64,000 nucleotides of DNA from Hyphomicrobiales bacterium (GTDB lineage Bacteria; Pseudomonadota; Alphaproteobacteria; Rhizobiales; Beijerinckiaceae): NCBI GenBank assembly GCA_019237205.1, contig JAFAHO010000262.1:1-64000 (forward strand), given 5' to 3'. This document shows positions 62,266-64,000 of the stretch, piece by piece (position 1 is the first letter of the stretch; the number at the start of each line of letters is the position of its first letter). Position numbers and translations under genes: made by a program. The notes below the pieces were generated by a model. It was not told the DNA's origin and made no database searches. It saw only the letters and a program-made list of their open reading frames with translations.

Positions 62266-62634
62266 TTAGAGGCGGCCAGAAGTGGGGCCGATCAGCTCCA
62301 GGATGGTCCCATCGGGACTATAGAAGTCTTGCCAGCTGACGCCGTCCGCGGTTTGAATTTCGCCAATGAACTCGACGCCCGCATCCGCCATCACCTGGCG
62401 CGCGATGGCAAAATCATTCACCCGGAACGCGACGACCGGCCCCGTCGCGAAGAAGGCGTGGAACTCGTCCCCGGGACCATAGAGCTCGAGCAGCGTATTG
62501 TCCGCGAGCCGGAAACGCACCGAGTCGTCGCTCTGCCCCGCGACACGCACGCCCAAAACGTCCCTGAACAGCGCGACCGTCTCATCGAGGCGACTGGTGC
62601 GAATTCCAACGAAGTCGACCTTCAGCACCGTCAT
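62266..62634 (-). CDS. VOC (glyoxalase/bleomycin-resistance) family protein
   Basis: MTVLKVDFVGIRTSRLDETVALFRDVLGVRVAGQ...FRVNDFAIARQVMADAGVEFIGE...WQDFYSPDGTILELIGP. Confidence 0.9.
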   Translation of the reverse strand: MTVLKVDFVGIRTSRLDETVALFRDVLGVRVAGQSDDSVRFRLADNTLLELYGPGDEFHAFFATGPVVAFRVNDFAIARQVMADAGVEFIGEIQTADGVSWQDFYSPDGTILELIGPTSGRL

Positions 62635-63821
62635 GCGATGCTCCCGGAGCGGAACGCCTCGACCGTCTGCATCACGCCGCGCAGTTCGGCGAGGCCCTTG
62701 AGACGGCCGATGAAGGAATAGCCGGGGTTCATCCGCTTCATCCGATCGTCGCCCAAGAGATGGCCGTGATCGGGGCGCATCGGGATTTCGGAATCGGCGC
62801 GTCCCTCCGCGCGGCGGCGCTTCTCTTCGTGCATCACCTCCGCGACCAGCGCGACGAGGTCCGTGTCGCCACCCAAGTGCTCCGCTTCGAAGAACGATCC
62901 GTCCGCCTCGCGCCTGACGTTGCGCAGGTGGACGAAGTGCACGCGCGGCCCGAATTCGCGCGCCATCGCCACGAGGTCGTTCTTCGGGTTCGAGCCGAAC
63001 GAGCCCGCGCAGAGCGTGAGGCCGCAGGCGGGCGACGGCGCCGCGGCGAAGAGCTTCCGCACGTCCTCGGCGGTCGAGAGCACCCGCGGCAGGCCGAAGA
63101 TTGGAAACGCCGGATCGTCGGGATGGATGGCGAGCTTGACGCCTTCCTCTTCCGCGGTCGCGGCGATCTCGCTGACGAAGGCGATCAGGTTGTCCCGCAT
63201 CGCCTCGACGCCCACGTCTTTGTAGCCTGCGAGCGCGCGGCGGAAACTCGAGCGGTCGTAGGTGAACTCGCGCGCCGGCAGCCAGTCGATCAGCGTGCGC
63301 TCGAGCGCCTCTGCGCCGTCGGGCGTCATCGCCTCGAAGCGGGCCTTGGCGGCCTCGATCCGCTCGGGCGCGAAGTCGGCCTCCGCGCCCTCGCGTTTGA
63401 GAATGAAGAGGTCGTAAGCCGCATAGTCGACGGCGTCGAAGCGCAGCGCCGTCGCGCCGTTCTTGAGGCGCCAGTTGAGATTCGTGCGGGTCCAGTCGGT
63501 AATCGCCATGAAATTGTAGCAGAAGGTCTTCACGCCCGCGCGCGCCGCGTTGCGGATCGACTGCTTGTAATTGTCGATCTTCTGCCGGAAGGCGCCGCTG
63601 CGGGTCTTGATCTCCTCGCCGACGCCGATGCTCTCGACCACCGACCAGACGAGGCCCGCGCGTTCGATCTCTGTTCGGCGCTTCGCGATCTCCTCCTCGC
63701 TCCAGACCTCGCCCCGGTTGCGGTGATGGAGCGCGGTGACGATGCCGACCGCGCCGGCTTGCGCGGCGTGTTCCAGCGTGACCGGATCGTCCGGCCCGAA
63801 CCAGCGCCAAGTCTGCAGCAT
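62631..63821 (-). CDS. uxuA: Mannonate dehydratase
   Basis: MLQTWRWFGPDDPVTLEHAAQAGAVGIVTALHH; KLAIHPDDPAFPIFGLPRVLST; LTLCAGSFGSNPKNDL; RPDHGHLLGDD. Confidence 0.95.
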   Translation of the reverse strand: MLQTWRWFGPDDPVTLEHAAQAGAVGIVTALHHRNRGEVWSEEEIAKRRTEIERAGLVWSVVESIGVGEEIKTRSGAFRQKIDNYKQSIRNAARAGVKTFCYNFMAITDWTRTNLNWRLKNGATALRFDAVDYAAYDLFILKREGAEADFAPERIEAAKARFEAMTPDGAEALERTLIDWLPAREFTYDRSSFRRALAGYKDVGVEAMRDNLIAFVSEIAATAEEEGVKLAIHPDDPAFPIFGLPRVLSTAEDVRKLFAAAPSPACGLTLCAGSFGSNPKNDLVAMAREFGPRVHFVHLRNVRREADGSFFEAEHLGGDTDLVALVAEVMHEEKRRRAEGRADSEIPMRPDHGHLLGDDRMKRMNPGYSFIGRLKGLAELRGVMQTVEAFRSGSIA

Positions 63822-63839
63822 GGGCTCCTCCCTTCAACT

Positions 63840-63962
63840 CCCCTCTCCCCTTGCGGGAGAGGGGTTTGGGGGTGAGGGGCCGGCGCCCAAGGCTCATTCG
63901 CGCCTCGGCGCCTTTCCGCACGACCCCTCATCCGGCCGGCTTCGCCGGCCACCTTCTCCCAC
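63840..63962. repeat. Composite REP-like palindromic element, second full copy
   Basis: Identical hairpin CCCCTCTCCC-CTTGC-GGGAGAGGGG (63840-63864) followed by CCCCTCATCCGGCCGGCTTCGCCGGCCACCTTCTCCC. Confidence 0.85.
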
Positions 63963-64000
63963 AAAGCCCGTCGAGAGACGGGCGTCTTTCGCCGCCCTAT

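Noticed and set aside
62266-63921. 551-aa minus-strand ORF
   Set aside because: Only its last 123 residues (the VOC protein) are real; the upstream part is an out-of-frame reading of uxuA and the REP-like element.

Overview
This is a GC-rich, gene-dense chromosomal window. It is probably from an alphaproteobacterium of the Rhizobiales/Hyphomicrobiales, inferred from gene content and not proven. Most of it is housekeeping or known accessory sequence: secB, an NRAMP transporter, a two-component cluster (two lone receivers plus a PAS-PAS-HWE kinase), tRNA-Ala(GGC), aroA, a Gfo/Idh/MocA oxidoreductase with an RpiR regulator, an ECF42-type sigma factor with a YCII/DGPF partner, glyQ/glyS split by a two-gene HEPN-like cassette, rph, eutBC with a polyamine-type ABC transporter, a MocR regulator and a DadA-like oxidase, a complete ccoNOQP-GHIS (fix) cluster with a FixK-like regulator, radA-cvpA-purF, an OFA-type MFS transporter, a PiT transporter, a folP-folK fusion, trpF-trpB, and an RpoE-ChrR singlet-oxygen-type locus with divergent promoter-like elements. 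Near the right end is an AT-rich two-gene island (P-loop GTPase plus a small membrane protein) followed by an orphan T6SS hcp, then a VOC protein and uxuA. The best candidates for something undescribed are the GTPase/TM island at 60.07-61.44 kb and the HEPN-like cassette inside glyQS. Other observations worth checking are a purF that appears to start at AUC, a DHPS-HPPK fusion, a palindromic repeat translated into the C-terminus of CcoI, and symmetric sigma-E-like promoters around an inverted repeat. No CRISPR array, transposase or prophage was recognised. All calls come from reading the sequence and supplied translations; no database search was run.
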